Positions 7,379 to 14,227 of a stretch of DNA of 25,972 nt are shown here, piece after piece (within the stretch, counting starts at the first letter, position 1; each line of letters starts with the position of its first letter). A program made the translations under genes and the position numbers. The stretch comes from a virus: IMG/VR virus record IMGVR_UViG_2162886015_000007, positions 1 through 25,972 of that record, one strand, 5' to 3'. The notes under the pieces were generated by a model. The model did no database searches and was not told the DNA's origin. It saw nothing but the letters and a program-made list of their open reading frames with translations.

Positions 7379-7617
7379 CCCGCCCGATCTCCGACCTGGA
7401 CGTGTCGCTGCCGACGCTCCGCGACCGGATGGCCGCCCTCGTCGAGCGGCAGAAGGCCGACGCGGCAGCCGAGCGTCTGCGCCTCCTCCTCGCCGAGCAG
7501 CCCCACCAGCCCGCCACGGCCGGCGACCTCGCCGAGTACCGCCATCTCCTCTACGACGCCGACTCCGACGCCAGCGTCCCCGCCTTCCCCTACCCGACCT
7601 CGCTGGAGGCGTCATGA
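7375..7617 (+). CDS. Small helical protein, unknown
   Basis: An 80-residue protein, mostly helical: LPTLRDRMAALVERQKAD, then AERLRLLLAEQ. The acidic end reads YDADSDAS. No motif is recognised. It overlaps the genes before and after by 4 bp. Confidence 0.6.
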   Translation: MTRPISDLDVSLPTLRDRMAALVERQKADAAAERLRLLLAEQPHQPATAGDLAEYRHLLYDADSDASVPAFPYPTSLEAS

Positions 7618-7856
7618 CGACTCGCATCATCGGCGGCATCACCGTCAACCTCGGCACCGGGCCGATCCACACCAGCTACGGCCACAGCGACTTCGACGGC
7701 ACGCCCACCGCCCGCCTGCAACTCGGGCCGGACCTGGTCATCTGCGCTTCGTCTGCCACCCCGGAAACCCTGCGCGCCCTCGAAGAGGCCATCGCCGAAC
7801 TGCGGACGTGGTCCGAGCGGCAGGCCCGTCTCGCTGTACTCCCCGAGGTGGCGTGA
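7614..7856 (+). CDS. Small protein, unknown
   Basis: An 80-residue protein: a beta-rich start (TTRIIGGITVNLGTG), a DGTPTARLQLGPDLVI strand pair, then a helix (ETLRALEEAIAELRTW). It may be a small binding protein; no family is recognised. Its stop shares a base with the next ATG (TGATG). Confidence 0.6.
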   Translation: MTTRIIGGITVNLGTGPIHTSYGHSDFDGTPTARLQLGPDLVICASSATPETLRALEEAIAELRTWSERQARLAVLPEVA

Positions 7857-8002
7857 TGACCGCCGTCATCGACCTCCTCGCCCTCCCCGACAAGGGCCTC
7901 GTCGTCCCCGGCATCGCGGCCTGGCTCGGCTACCCGCCCGCCGAGGACGAACCGGAGAGCTACGAGGCCTATCTGGAGCGGCTCAGCGGGGAGCCCGTCT
8001 GA
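7856..8002 (+). CDS. Very small protein (48 aa), unknown
   Basis: It reads MTAVIDLLALPDKGLVVPGI, then an acidic end (EDEPESYEAYLERL). Support comes from TGATG coupling at both ends and codon use like the neighbours. No function is assignable. Confidence 0.5.
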   Translation: MTAVIDLLALPDKGLVVPGIAAWLGYPPAEDEPESYEAYLERLSGEPV

Positions 8003-8214
8003 TGGGCGCCGAACTTCGCCAGGAGGGCCTCCTCGTCGGCCGCACCAACGCCGAGCAGCAGGCCGAGCTGGAGCGCAGGGCCGCGGTCCGGATCGCCGAC
8101 CAGGTCGCCGCCGAGCACCCGGACCTCACGGTCGCGGAGCTCGTCAACGACCCGGCCATCGTCGCCGGGTTGCGTGAACTCCTCGCCGTCATCGGCCTCC
8201 GGAAGCCCACGTGA
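8002..8214 (+). CDS. Small helical protein (70 aa), unknown
   Basis: A strongly helical, charged protein with NAEQQAELERRAAVRIADQV and VAELVNDPAIVAGLRELL. It starts in a TGATG overlap and ends over the GTG of the next gene. Confidence 0.55.
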   Translation: MGAELRQEGLLVGRTNAEQQAELERRAAVRIADQVAAEHPDLTVAELVNDPAIVAGLRELLAVIGLRKPT

Positions 8215-8354
8215 CCGCCCCGCTCCCGGCTCCGGGCCTGTTCAACAACCCCGTCGCCTGGGCCTGCCTCCGCCTCGCCGTCCAGGTCGCCTACCTCGAA
8301 GCCCAACTCGCCGCCCTCACCACCCAGCAGCAGCACCTGAAAGGAACGTCGTGA
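8211..8354 (+). CDS. Very small protein (47 aa), unknown
   Basis: This GTG-started frame fills the space between two real genes and overlaps both by 4 bp (GTGA at each end). It reads VTAPLPAPGLFNNPVAWACL, then a helix AVQVAYLEAQLAAL and a QQQ run. Its stop region also holds the AAAGGA site of the next gene. Support is mostly positional. Confidence 0.5.
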   Translation: MTAPLPAPGLFNNPVAWACLRLAVQVAYLEAQLAALTTQQQHLKGTS

Positions 8355-8701
8355 TCACATCCACCGACGCCGAGGTAGCCGATCTCCTCGACAAGGCTGC
8401 CGACGTCATCGACGCTAACGGGCACTGCAAGCGGGACCTGTACGACCACCGACAGGCCGCAGCCGGCACCAGCCTCGTCGACTGCCGGGTCGACATCATC
8501 GGCGCCCTCAACATCGCCGCGCACGGCACCCCCCGCTACGCCGGCCACGATCTCCGCGTCTGGGCCGCCGAACAAGCGATCCTCGCCCGGATTCCCGAGG
8601 CGGCGATCGTCACCTGGAACGACGCCAAAGGGCACGGCAAGCGGGAGGCCGCCAAGCTCCTCCGCGACACCGCGGAAAGCCTGCAGGCGGTGACGGCATG
8701 A
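8351..8701 (+). CDS. DUF6197-like protein
   Basis: The product is 116 aa from a GTG with AAAGGA upstream. The pattern LLDKAADVIDANGHCKRD, then a small-residue helix with DIIGALNIAAHG, then VTWNDAKGHGKREAAKLL fits DUF6197-type actinobacterial proteins, whose mark is a C-terminal WND motif followed by a helix. The biochemical role of that family is not known to me. It overlaps the neighbours by 4 bp on each side. Confidence 0.6.
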   Translation: MITSTDAEVADLLDKAADVIDANGHCKRDLYDHRQAAAGTSLVDCRVDIIGALNIAAHGTPRYAGHDLRVWAAEQAILARIPEAAIVTWNDAKGHGKREAAKLLRDTAESLQAVTA

Positions 8702-9069
8702 ATTTCACTCTCCGCGGCACCGGCCTCCGCCGCTACACCCGCAAGCACCTCGTCCACGACCGGGACGCTGCCCGCGCCGAAATCCTTCGCCTCGAAGGCG
8801 TCCTCCGTGCTGCCGACAGCGAGGCGCTGGGCCTCCGCGAGGAGATCTCCCAGCTGAAGGCGAACGCAGTCGACGTCAGCGTCGAGCGCCAACTCCGCGC
8901 CGAAGCCGACGAGCGGGCCGCCGAAGCAGAGGCCAAATACCTGGCGTTGAAGGCGACATCGGACAACGAGCACGCGATCACGCTGTCCCCGATGCACCGG
9001 CCGGCCGACCCCGACGACACCGTCACCCAGCCCATCCCGCTGTGGCAGGCCGTACTCGCCGCCACCTGA
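8698..9069 (+). CDS. Coiled-coil protein, unknown
   Basis: The product is 123 aa. The basic start (LRGTGLRRYTRKHLVHDRD) leads into about 70 residues of heptad-like helix (ARAEILRLEGVLRAADSEAL to ERAAEAEAKYLALKA). The end is DPDDTVTQPIPLWQAV. It is the last gene of the coupled chain and a hairpin follows at 9075. Confidence 0.65.
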   Translation: MNFTLRGTGLRRYTRKHLVHDRDAARAEILRLEGVLRAADSEALGLREEISQLKANAVDVSVERQLRAEADERAAEAEAKYLALKATSDNEHAITLSPMHRPADPDDTVTQPIPLWQAVLAAT

Positions 9070-9074
9070 AGCTC

Positions 9075-9108
9075 CCGGCCGCCCGGCCGAAGAGGTACGG
9101 GCGGCCGG
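9075..9108 (+). terminator. Hairpin ending the small-gene chain
   Basis: Perfect 11-bp arms (CCGGCCGCCCG at 9075-9085 and CGGGCGGCCGG at 9098-9108) enclose a 12-nt loop 6 bp after a stop codon and 71 bp before the next start. There is no T-run; function as terminator or processing site is inferred from position. Confidence 0.55.
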
Positions 9109-9178
9109 TGAAAAGCAGAACCCCCGCCCGGGTCTAGCGGACGGGGATCCCACACCAGCATCCCAGGAGAGATCACCA

Positions 9179-9916
9179 ATGGGCTTCTTCAAGAAGGACA
9201 CCACCACCACCCTCCCCGCCCCGACCGGTCAGGGCCCGGCGATCAGCCTCGACAAGGTGCCGTCCAGCCTCGTCAACCTCACCAAGACCGCCGCCGTCAG
9301 CCTGGAGAAGCAGGGCCTGACAGGGCAGCGGGCCGCCGTCTACCTGGTCCTCGACCACTCCGGCAGCATGATGCCGTTCTACCGCGACGGCAGCGTCCAG
9401 CGCCTCGCCGAGCAGGCCCTCGGCCTGTCCATGAACCTCGACGACGACGGCACCGTCCCCATCACCTACTTCGGGTCGACGGTCGACTCGATGTGCGACG
9501 TCCGCCTCGACAACTACACGGGGATCATCGACCGCACCCACACCGCCTCCGCCTGGGGCTCAACCAACTACGTGGCCGCGATGCGGAACGTCATCGACGA
9601 GCATGAAGTATCCGGCGCCACCGACCCGGGCTTCGTCATCTTCCAGACCGATGGTTCCCCAGACAACCAGGGCGCTGTCGAGCGGATGCTCCGCGACGCG
9701 TCCCGACTCCCGATCTTCTGGGCGTTCGTCGGGTTCGGCGGCAACATCCGCTTCCTGGAGAAGCTCGACGACCTGCGCGGTCGGAAGGTCGACAACGCGT
9801 CCTTCTTCCACGCCCGCGACCCGCACAGCGTGAGTGACGCGGCCCTGTACGACGGGATCACCCACGAGTACGCCGGCTGGCTCGCTGCTGCCACTGCCGC
9901 CGGAATCGTGCGATGA
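9179..9916 (+). CDS. TerF-like von Willebrand factor A protein
   Basis: The product is 245 aa. A short start (MGFFKKDTTTTLPAP) precedes a vWA domain of the TerF C-terminal type (about 50-240). A complete metal-ion-dependent adhesion site is visible: DHSGSM (D59, S61, S63), the Thr of GSTNY (T129) and the Asp of QTDGS (D158). The PITYFGSTVDS and FWAFVGFGGN strands fit the family. TerF belongs to tellurite-resistance (Ter) clusters thought to act in envelope stress and phage defence, but no TerD, TerC or kinase partner is present. AGGAGA precedes the ATG. Hairpins at 9075-9108 and 9988-10027 bracket it, so it may be its own unit. A cytoplasmic scaffold or sensor role is inferred. Confidence 0.85.
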   Translation: MGFFKKDTTTTLPAPTGQGPAISLDKVPSSLVNLTKTAAVSLEKQGLTGQRAAVYLVLDHSGSMMPFYRDGSVQRLAEQALGLSMNLDDDGTVPITYFGSTVDSMCDVRLDNYTGIIDRTHTASAWGSTNYVAAMRNVIDEHEVSGATDPGFVIFQTDGSPDNQGAVERMLRDASRLPIFWAFVGFGGNIRFLEKLDDLRGRKVDNASFFHARDPHSVSDAALYDGITHEYAGWLAAATAAGIVR

Positions 9917-9987
9917 CCCGCTTCCTCTGATCCACAACCGCAAAGACCGGTCGCGTCGAGTCCCCCCAACTCCGCGGCCACCCAGGG

Positions 9988-10027
9988 CGCCTCGCCCCGC
10001 ACCACACCCCCCGGTCGGGGCGAGGCG
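9988..10027 (+). terminator. Hairpin after the TerF-like gene
   Basis: Perfect 12-bp arms (CGCCTCGCCCCG and CGGGGCGAGGCG) enclose a 16-nt loop, 71 bp after the TerF-like stop and 65 bp before the recT start. It probably terminates or attenuates transcription between modules. Confidence 0.55.
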
Positions 10028-10092
10028 TCCGCCCATCAGCACACCCATTTCGCGCAGAACACACAGCTCAGAAGCGAACAGGAGCACCACCA

Positions 10093-11166
10093 ATGAGCAC
10101 CGACATCGTCAAGCACCAAGGCTCGGCCCCGGCCAACCTGGACGGGTCCGTCCGCTTCGCCCAACTCCTGGCCGACGCCGACCTCCTGCCTCGCCAGTTC
10201 GTCAACAAGCCCGCCAACGTCCTCTACGCCGTCGAGTACGGCCGCACCCTCGGCATCACCCCGATCGCCGCGATCACCGGCATCCACGTCATCGAGGGGA
10301 AACCGTCGGCGTCGGCAGGGCTGATCGGCGGCCTCGTGCGGCAGGCCGGCCACAAGCTGCGCGTGAAGAGCGACGGAAAGTCGTGGGCCACCGCGCAGAT
10401 CGTTCGCGCCGACGACCCCGACTTCACCTACGAGTGCACGTGGGACCTGGAGCGCGCGGCGCAGGCAAGCCTGTGCGAGATCAAGAACAACAAGCCGTGG
10501 GCCCGCGACCGCAACGGGAAGCCGACGGCGTGGGAGAAGTACCCGGCCGCAATGCTGAAGGCGCGAGCGATCACCGAGGTGGCGCGCGACGCATGCGAGG
10601 ACGTCCTGTTCGGGCTGCACTACACACCCGAAGAGCTGGGCGCGATCGTCAACCAGGACGGCGAGCCCGTCGAGGCCGAGGTGCAGCAACTGCGCCGCGT
10701 CGAACCGATCCGGGCCGACCAGTGGACGACGCCCGAGCCGGAGCGGAGCGGAGAGTTCGAACCGCACGCCGAAGCGCAGGTGCTTGCCGACCGGGCAGCC
10801 GAGGCCGCGACGCGCGACATGGTCAACGCCATCGCAGCCGAGGCCAAGAACACCGTTCCGGCAGACGCCCGCGTGAAGGCTCCGGACACCAGCGAGCCGG
10901 ACACCCTGCGGGACTACCTGGCACGCAGGTGGGCGGCGCTGCCGAAGCCGGAGGAGGAGCAGGGCGACGACATCCCCGACGCCGAGGTTGTCCCCGACGA
11001 CGACGCCGACCACGCCGCGGCTGTCGCCGAACTCCGCGCCGCCGCCGAAGCGGCGAATCTCAGCGACTTCGAGCAGGGCGCATACGGGGCGCTCGGCTGC
11101 TCCATCGAAGACGCCTCCGCCAACGCGCTCCGCGCCCTCGCCGCACAGATCCGCCCCGCCGCATAA
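10093..11166 (+). CDS. recT: RecT-family single-strand annealing protein
   Basis: The product is 357 aa. The RecT-type core covers about 15-210: a helix with FAQLLADADLLP, VEYGRTLGITPIAAITGIHV, EGKPSASAGLIGGLVRQAGH, a beta region through CTWDLERAAQASL, and WEKYPAAMLKARAITEVARD, DVLFGLHYTPEEL as the closing signature. The rest (about 215-357) is acidic and of low order, ending in an Ala-rich helix, as is usual for actinophage versions. It would anneal single strands in phage recombination or replication. No RecE or YqaJ 5'-3' exonuclease gene is adjacent; the nearest nuclease is the DEDDh gene at 11750. Confidence 0.85.
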   Translation: MSTDIVKHQGSAPANLDGSVRFAQLLADADLLPRQFVNKPANVLYAVEYGRTLGITPIAAITGIHVIEGKPSASAGLIGGLVRQAGHKLRVKSDGKSWATAQIVRADDPDFTYECTWDLERAAQASLCEIKNNKPWARDRNGKPTAWEKYPAAMLKARAITEVARDACEDVLFGLHYTPEELGAIVNQDGEPVEAEVQQLRRVEPIRADQWTTPEPERSGEFEPHAEAQVLADRAAEAATRDMVNAIAAEAKNTVPADARVKAPDTSEPDTLRDYLARRWAALPKPEEEQGDDIPDAEVVPDDDADHAAAVAELRAAAEAANLSDFEQGAYGALGCSIEDASANALRALAAQIRPAA

Positions 11167-11178
11167 CCCGCACAGGAC

Positions 11179-11207
11179 GGGCCGGCCCGCGGCAATCGGG
11201 CCGGCCC
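11179..11207 (+). terminator. Hairpin after recT
   Basis: Perfect 11-bp arms (GGGCCGGCCCG at 11179-11189 and CGGGCCGGCCC at 11197-11207) enclose a 7-nt loop, 12 bp after the recT stop. It has no T-run. It may reduce read-through or protect the recT message end. Confidence 0.55.
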
Positions 11208-11234
11208 ACCCCACCAGCAAACCACGGAGCCCCC

Positions 11235-11753
11235 ATGGACCTCGCACAGCTCGCCCTCGAAGAGGCCGCCCTGAAAGCCCTCTCCGACACCGTCAATGAC
11301 CGCCTCAAGGAGGTGAAGAACGCCATGCAGGAGCAGCTCGTCGACAACGGAATCTCCAAGGTCACCGCCTCCCTGCCCGACGGCACCAAGGTCGCCACGA
11401 TCAGCCGCTCCGACGCCAAGCCTGCTGCAGTCGTCATCGACGACGACGCGTTCCTCGCCTTCGTCCGCGGCATCGCCCCCAGCGAAGTGACCACCCGGCT
11501 CGTCACCGAAGTCCGCCCCGCCTACCGCACCACCGTGCTCGCCCAGATGACCGCGGCCGGCGTGCCCCGGATCGTCGACACGGAGACCGGCGAACTCCAC
11601 GACGTCCCCGGCGTCGAAGTGAAGGCCACCCGCGCGCTCACCCACTCCGTCCGCCCGGCCGCCGGCGGCAAGGAGGCCATCGCCGAGGCCTGGCGGACCG
11701 GGCAGCTCGCTCACCTCAACCTCCTGCAGATCGAGGCCGGTGAGGCGTCGTGA
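11235..11753 (+). CDS. Phage recombination-module protein, unknown
   Basis: The product is 172 aa. It begins with a long helix (LALEEAALKALSDTVNDRLKE), then a beta-rich region with SLPDGTKVATISRSDAK, and VETGEL-like DTETGELHDVPGVEVK, ending in helices with EAIAEAWRTGQLA. Proteins of this layout recur beside RecT genes in actinophages, to my recollection. It may bind or adapt the recombinase; no catalytic motif is visible. It overlaps the exonuclease gene by 4 bp. Confidence 0.6.
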   Translation: MDLAQLALEEAALKALSDTVNDRLKEVKNAMQEQLVDNGISKVTASLPDGTKVATISRSDAKPAAVVIDDDAFLAFVRGIAPSEVTTRLVTEVRPAYRTTVLAQMTAAGVPRIVDTETGELHDVPGVEVKATRALTHSVRPAAGGKEAIAEAWRTGQLAHLNLLQIEAGEAS

Positions 11754-12730
11754 GCTGGCACACCGAACCCCTCCTCGGCTTCGACCTGGAGACCACCGGC
11801 GTCAACGTCGAGACCGCCCGCATCGTCACCGCGGCGGCCGTCGACTGGAAGCCCGGCGACAGCATCGACACCCTGCCCGACCGGGCCCGGATGTGGCTCG
11901 CCGACCCCGGCATCCGTATCCCCGCCGAAGCGACCGCCGTCCACGGCATCACCACCGAGCAGGCCCGCGCCAACGGTCGGCCCGCCGCCCAGGTCGCGGA
12001 CGAGATCGCCGACGTCCTCGCCTCCACCCTGGCCACCGGCATCCCGGTCGTCGCGATGAACGGCCGCTACGACTTCACCGTCCTCAACCGCGAACTCCGC
12101 CGCTACCAACTCCCCACCCTGCAGCAGCGCCTCGGCACCGAGGTCACGCCCGGCCCGGTCATCGACCCGTTCATCCTCGACAAGCAGGCCGACAAGTACC
12201 GGCCCGGGTCCCGCAAGTTGGAGGCGCTCGCCGTCCACTACGGCGTCACCCTCGCCGCCGCACACACCGCGGACGCCGACGCTCTCGCCGCCGTCGAGGT
12301 GGCCGTCGCCATCGGCGAGAAGTACCCGCAGCTCCACGTTCACCCCGAGCAGCTGCACGTCTGGCAGATCCGGTGGGCTGCCGACCAGGCGGCCGGCTTC
12401 CAGCAGTACCTGCGGAAGACGGACCCCTACGCGGTCATCGACAGCGAGTGGCCGCTCGTCCCGCTCACCCCGGAGCGCAAGGTCCGCGCGATCGTGGCCG
12501 ACCTCGCCGAACGGTGGGAGCAGATGGCCGGCCCGGCCCCGGACCCGAGCCAGGGCCTGTTCGTCGACGAGGTGACGCCCGCCGAGTCGGCGCGGATCGA
12601 ACGCGCCCACACCTACCGCACCGCGGCTTCCGACCTGCGGGACGTGCTCCGCACCGGTCGGATCCCGCACGGCCTTGCGACCGACGCCGAGCTGGAGCAG
12701 CACGGCACACCCGAGGAGTCCGCGTCATGA
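11750..12730 (+). CDS. DEDDh-family 3'-5' exonuclease
   Basis: The product is 326 aa from a GTG overlapping the previous stop. The exonuclease domain covers about 5-190. ExoI is GFDLETTG (D12, E14), ExoII is NGRYDF (D108) and ExoIII is HTADADA (H172, D177), the His-x4-Asp form that defines DEDDh enzymes such as DNA polymerase III epsilon and RNase T. Residues about 195-326 have no recognised domain. By family it degrades single strands from the 3' end, giving 5' overhangs or trimming flaps. It follows recT with only one small gene between them. Confidence 0.85.
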   Translation: MSWHTEPLLGFDLETTGVNVETARIVTAAAVDWKPGDSIDTLPDRARMWLADPGIRIPAEATAVHGITTEQARANGRPAAQVADEIADVLASTLATGIPVVAMNGRYDFTVLNRELRRYQLPTLQQRLGTEVTPGPVIDPFILDKQADKYRPGSRKLEALAVHYGVTLAAAHTADADALAAVEVAVAIGEKYPQLHVHPEQLHVWQIRWAADQAAGFQQYLRKTDPYAVIDSEWPLVPLTPERKVRAIVADLAERWEQMAGPAPDPSQGLFVDEVTPAESARIERAHTYRTAASDLRDVLRTGRIPHGLATDAELEQHGTPEESAS

Positions 12731-13074
12731 CCGCGACCGTGCAGCCCGCCCTGGACGGGTCCGTCCCCGAGCCGCGGCAGACGAAGACCCAGCGGCATGC
12801 CGAGGACTACGAGACGTGGCTCGCCGAAGTCTGGCCCAAGTTCATCGAGGCTGCCGCCACGGGCCGCGTCTTCACTTGCTACGAGATCGCCGACGCCCAC
12901 GACCTGCCGCAGCCGCCCAACCCGCAAGCCCACTGGGGCAGGTTGATGACCCTCCTCCAGGACGAGGGCTTCGTGAAGAAGGCGGGCTGGGCCTGCTCCA
13001 GCCGGCCCACCGTCCACCACAGCGGGGTGCGGACCTGGAAAGGCACCGCCGCGGCACGGAGGGCAGCCGCGTGA
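12727..13074 (+). CDS. Winged-helix-like phage protein
   Basis: The product is 115 aa. After a basic start comes YETWLAEVWPKFIEAAATGR, then VFTCYEIADAHDLPQPPNPQ, HWGRLMTLLQDEGFVKKAGW and a wing-like SSRPTVHHSGVRTW. This is a common small protein of actinophage early regions, probably a DNA-binding winged helix. It overlaps its neighbours by 4 bp and 1 bp. Confidence 0.65.
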   Translation: MTATVQPALDGSVPEPRQTKTQRHAEDYETWLAEVWPKFIEAAATGRVFTCYEIADAHDLPQPPNPQAHWGRLMTLLQDEGFVKKAGWACSSRPTVHHSGVRTWKGTAAARRAAA

Positions 13075-13196
13075 TGCGCCTCGCAGACCGCCCCCTCGGC
13101 CGCATCTACCTGGCCCTGATCGCCGCGGGTGCCGTCGTCGGCGCCACGGCCGCGGCCGTCACCTGCCTCGTCGAGGCGCGCGGGAGGCGGACGTGA
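13074..13196 (+). CDS. Small single-pass membrane protein (40 aa)
   Basis: A basic start (MRLADRPLGR) precedes one hydrophobic segment (IYLALIAAGAVVGATAAAV) and an Arg-rich tail. It starts in a TGATG overlap with the preceding stop. The role is unknown. Confidence 0.5.
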   Translation: MRLADRPLGRIYLALIAAGAVVGATAAAVTCLVEARGRRT

Positions 13197-13414
13197 GCCC
13201 CATCGCCGACTGGGCCATCGACGTGATCGCCGCGAACCCAGTCCTCGCCGTACTCGCCCCCACCGTCTTCGTCGCCGTCTGGTGCGCACTCAACGCCATC
13301 AGCCGGCAGGTGGAACGGCGGCGGGAGAGGCGCGCGGAAGCCCACGCCATCCACCAACTCGAACTCTTCGCCAACGACCCGGACAACCACCAAGAGGAGG
13401 AACCCCATGCCTGA
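13193..13414 (+). CDS. Small membrane protein (73 aa)
   Basis: GTG start overlapping the previous stop. A hydrophobic segment (VLAVLAPTVFVAVWCALNAI, about 17-36) is followed by a basic coiled stretch (ERRRERRAEAHAIHQL) and an acidic end. It forms a pair with the membrane protein just upstream, so they may work together. It overlaps the next start by 8 bp. Confidence 0.55.
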   Translation: MSPIADWAIDVIAANPVLAVLAPTVFVAVWCALNAISRQVERRRERRAEAHAIHQLELFANDPDNHQEEEPHA

Positions 13415-13814
13415 GATGCGAGAGCGCCCCTTCATCGCCGCCGCCGTCCGCGGCCGGAACCTCCGCTTCGTGCCGCCGATCAAGGAGTTCAGCACCCGCC
13501 GCATCGACTGGTACGCCGTCGAGCGCGTCCTCAACAACGACCAGCCCCTGCCGCCGCTCAATCCCGACGAACTCCGGGAAGCCGCGCTCTGGCTGCGCCG
13601 CCACGACGTCGCACGCCTCGCCGTCTCGGCCCGCCTCAGCGTCTACGAGCGGCAGGTCAAGGAGTGGGAGGCCGACGCCGACATGCTCCCCGCCGACCAG
13701 CTGTGCGCCCTCGACGGCTGCAAGCAGGCGAGCGCCGGCCGTGGGCTCTGCGCCAACCACCTCGGGCAGCAGCGGACGGCCGAGAAGCAGGCCCAGCTGG
13801 AGGTGGCCGCATGA
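13407..13814 (+). CDS. Small zinc-finger-like protein, unknown
   Basis: The product is 135 aa with GAGGAGG before the ATG. The middle is helical (NPDELREAALWLRRHDVARL, with LSVYERQVKEW resembling a recognition helix). Near the end, CALDGC, then GRGLCANH gives a C-x4-C plus C-x2-H set that could bind zinc. A DNA- or RNA-binding role is inferred. Confidence 0.65.
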   Translation: MPEMRERPFIAAAVRGRNLRFVPPIKEFSTRRIDWYAVERVLNNDQPLPPLNPDELREAALWLRRHDVARLAVSARLSVYERQVKEWEADADMLPADQLCALDGCKQASAGRGLCANHLGQQRTAEKQAQLEVAA

Positions 13815-14227
13815 GCACCCGCGCCGCCATCGAGGAACTCCTGCACGCCGGGTACAGCGACCGGGCGATCGCCCGCCAGGTCCACGTCCGCACCGACAGC
13901 ATCGCTGGAATCCGAGCCCGACTCGAACTCCCCGTGCACAAGCCCGGACCCACGCGCTCCAGCTCGCACGAAGACCTGTTCTGGCGGCGAGCCGTACCCA
14001 CCGCCGCTGGCCACCTGATCTGGCCGTCCAGCACCATCTTCGTCCGCATCGGCAGCGAAGGCCCCCGGCAGTCCGCCTACCGGATCGCCTTCCGCATCCG
14101 CTACCAGCGCGAGCCCGCCGGCTTCGTCCTGCCCGGCTGCGGCATCGCCCGGTGCGTCCACCCGCAGCACGTCGAGGACCAGCAGATGCGCGACAGCTAC
14201 AACGCGATCTTCGGGAGGGCCGCATGA
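13811..14227 (+). CDS. HTH plus HNH-like (degenerate) protein
   Basis: The product is 138 aa. Residues about 3-40 are a resolvase-type helix-turn-helix (GYSDRAIARQVHVRTDSIAG). The C-terminal part reads PGCGIARCVHPQHVEDQQ, which matches the treble-clef core of HNH nucleases in actinophages (C-x4-C-V-x-P-x-H). The usual HH or DH pair before it is not evident, so it may be catalytically degenerate. It overlaps the methyltransferase start by 4 bp. Confidence 0.65.
   Translation: MSTRAAIEELLHAGYSDRAIARQVHVRTDSIAGIRARLELPVHKPGPTRSSSHEDLFWRRAVPTAAGHLIWPSSTIFVRIGSEGPRQSAYRIAFRIRYQREPAGFVLPGCGIARCVHPQHVEDQQMRDSYNAIFGRAA

Noticed and set aside
9834-11234. Long plus-strand frame before and over recT, in another frame
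   Set aside because: Its translation over 9834-11234 is Arg/Pro-rich nonsense overlapping the TerF-like end and recT; only the part from 11235 has a start context and a normal composition.
13129-14223. Plus-strand extension upstream of the methyltransferase
   Set aside because: It overlaps four small genes in another frame and is Arg/Ser/Pro-rich; methyltransferase motif I begins just after the ATG at 14224.
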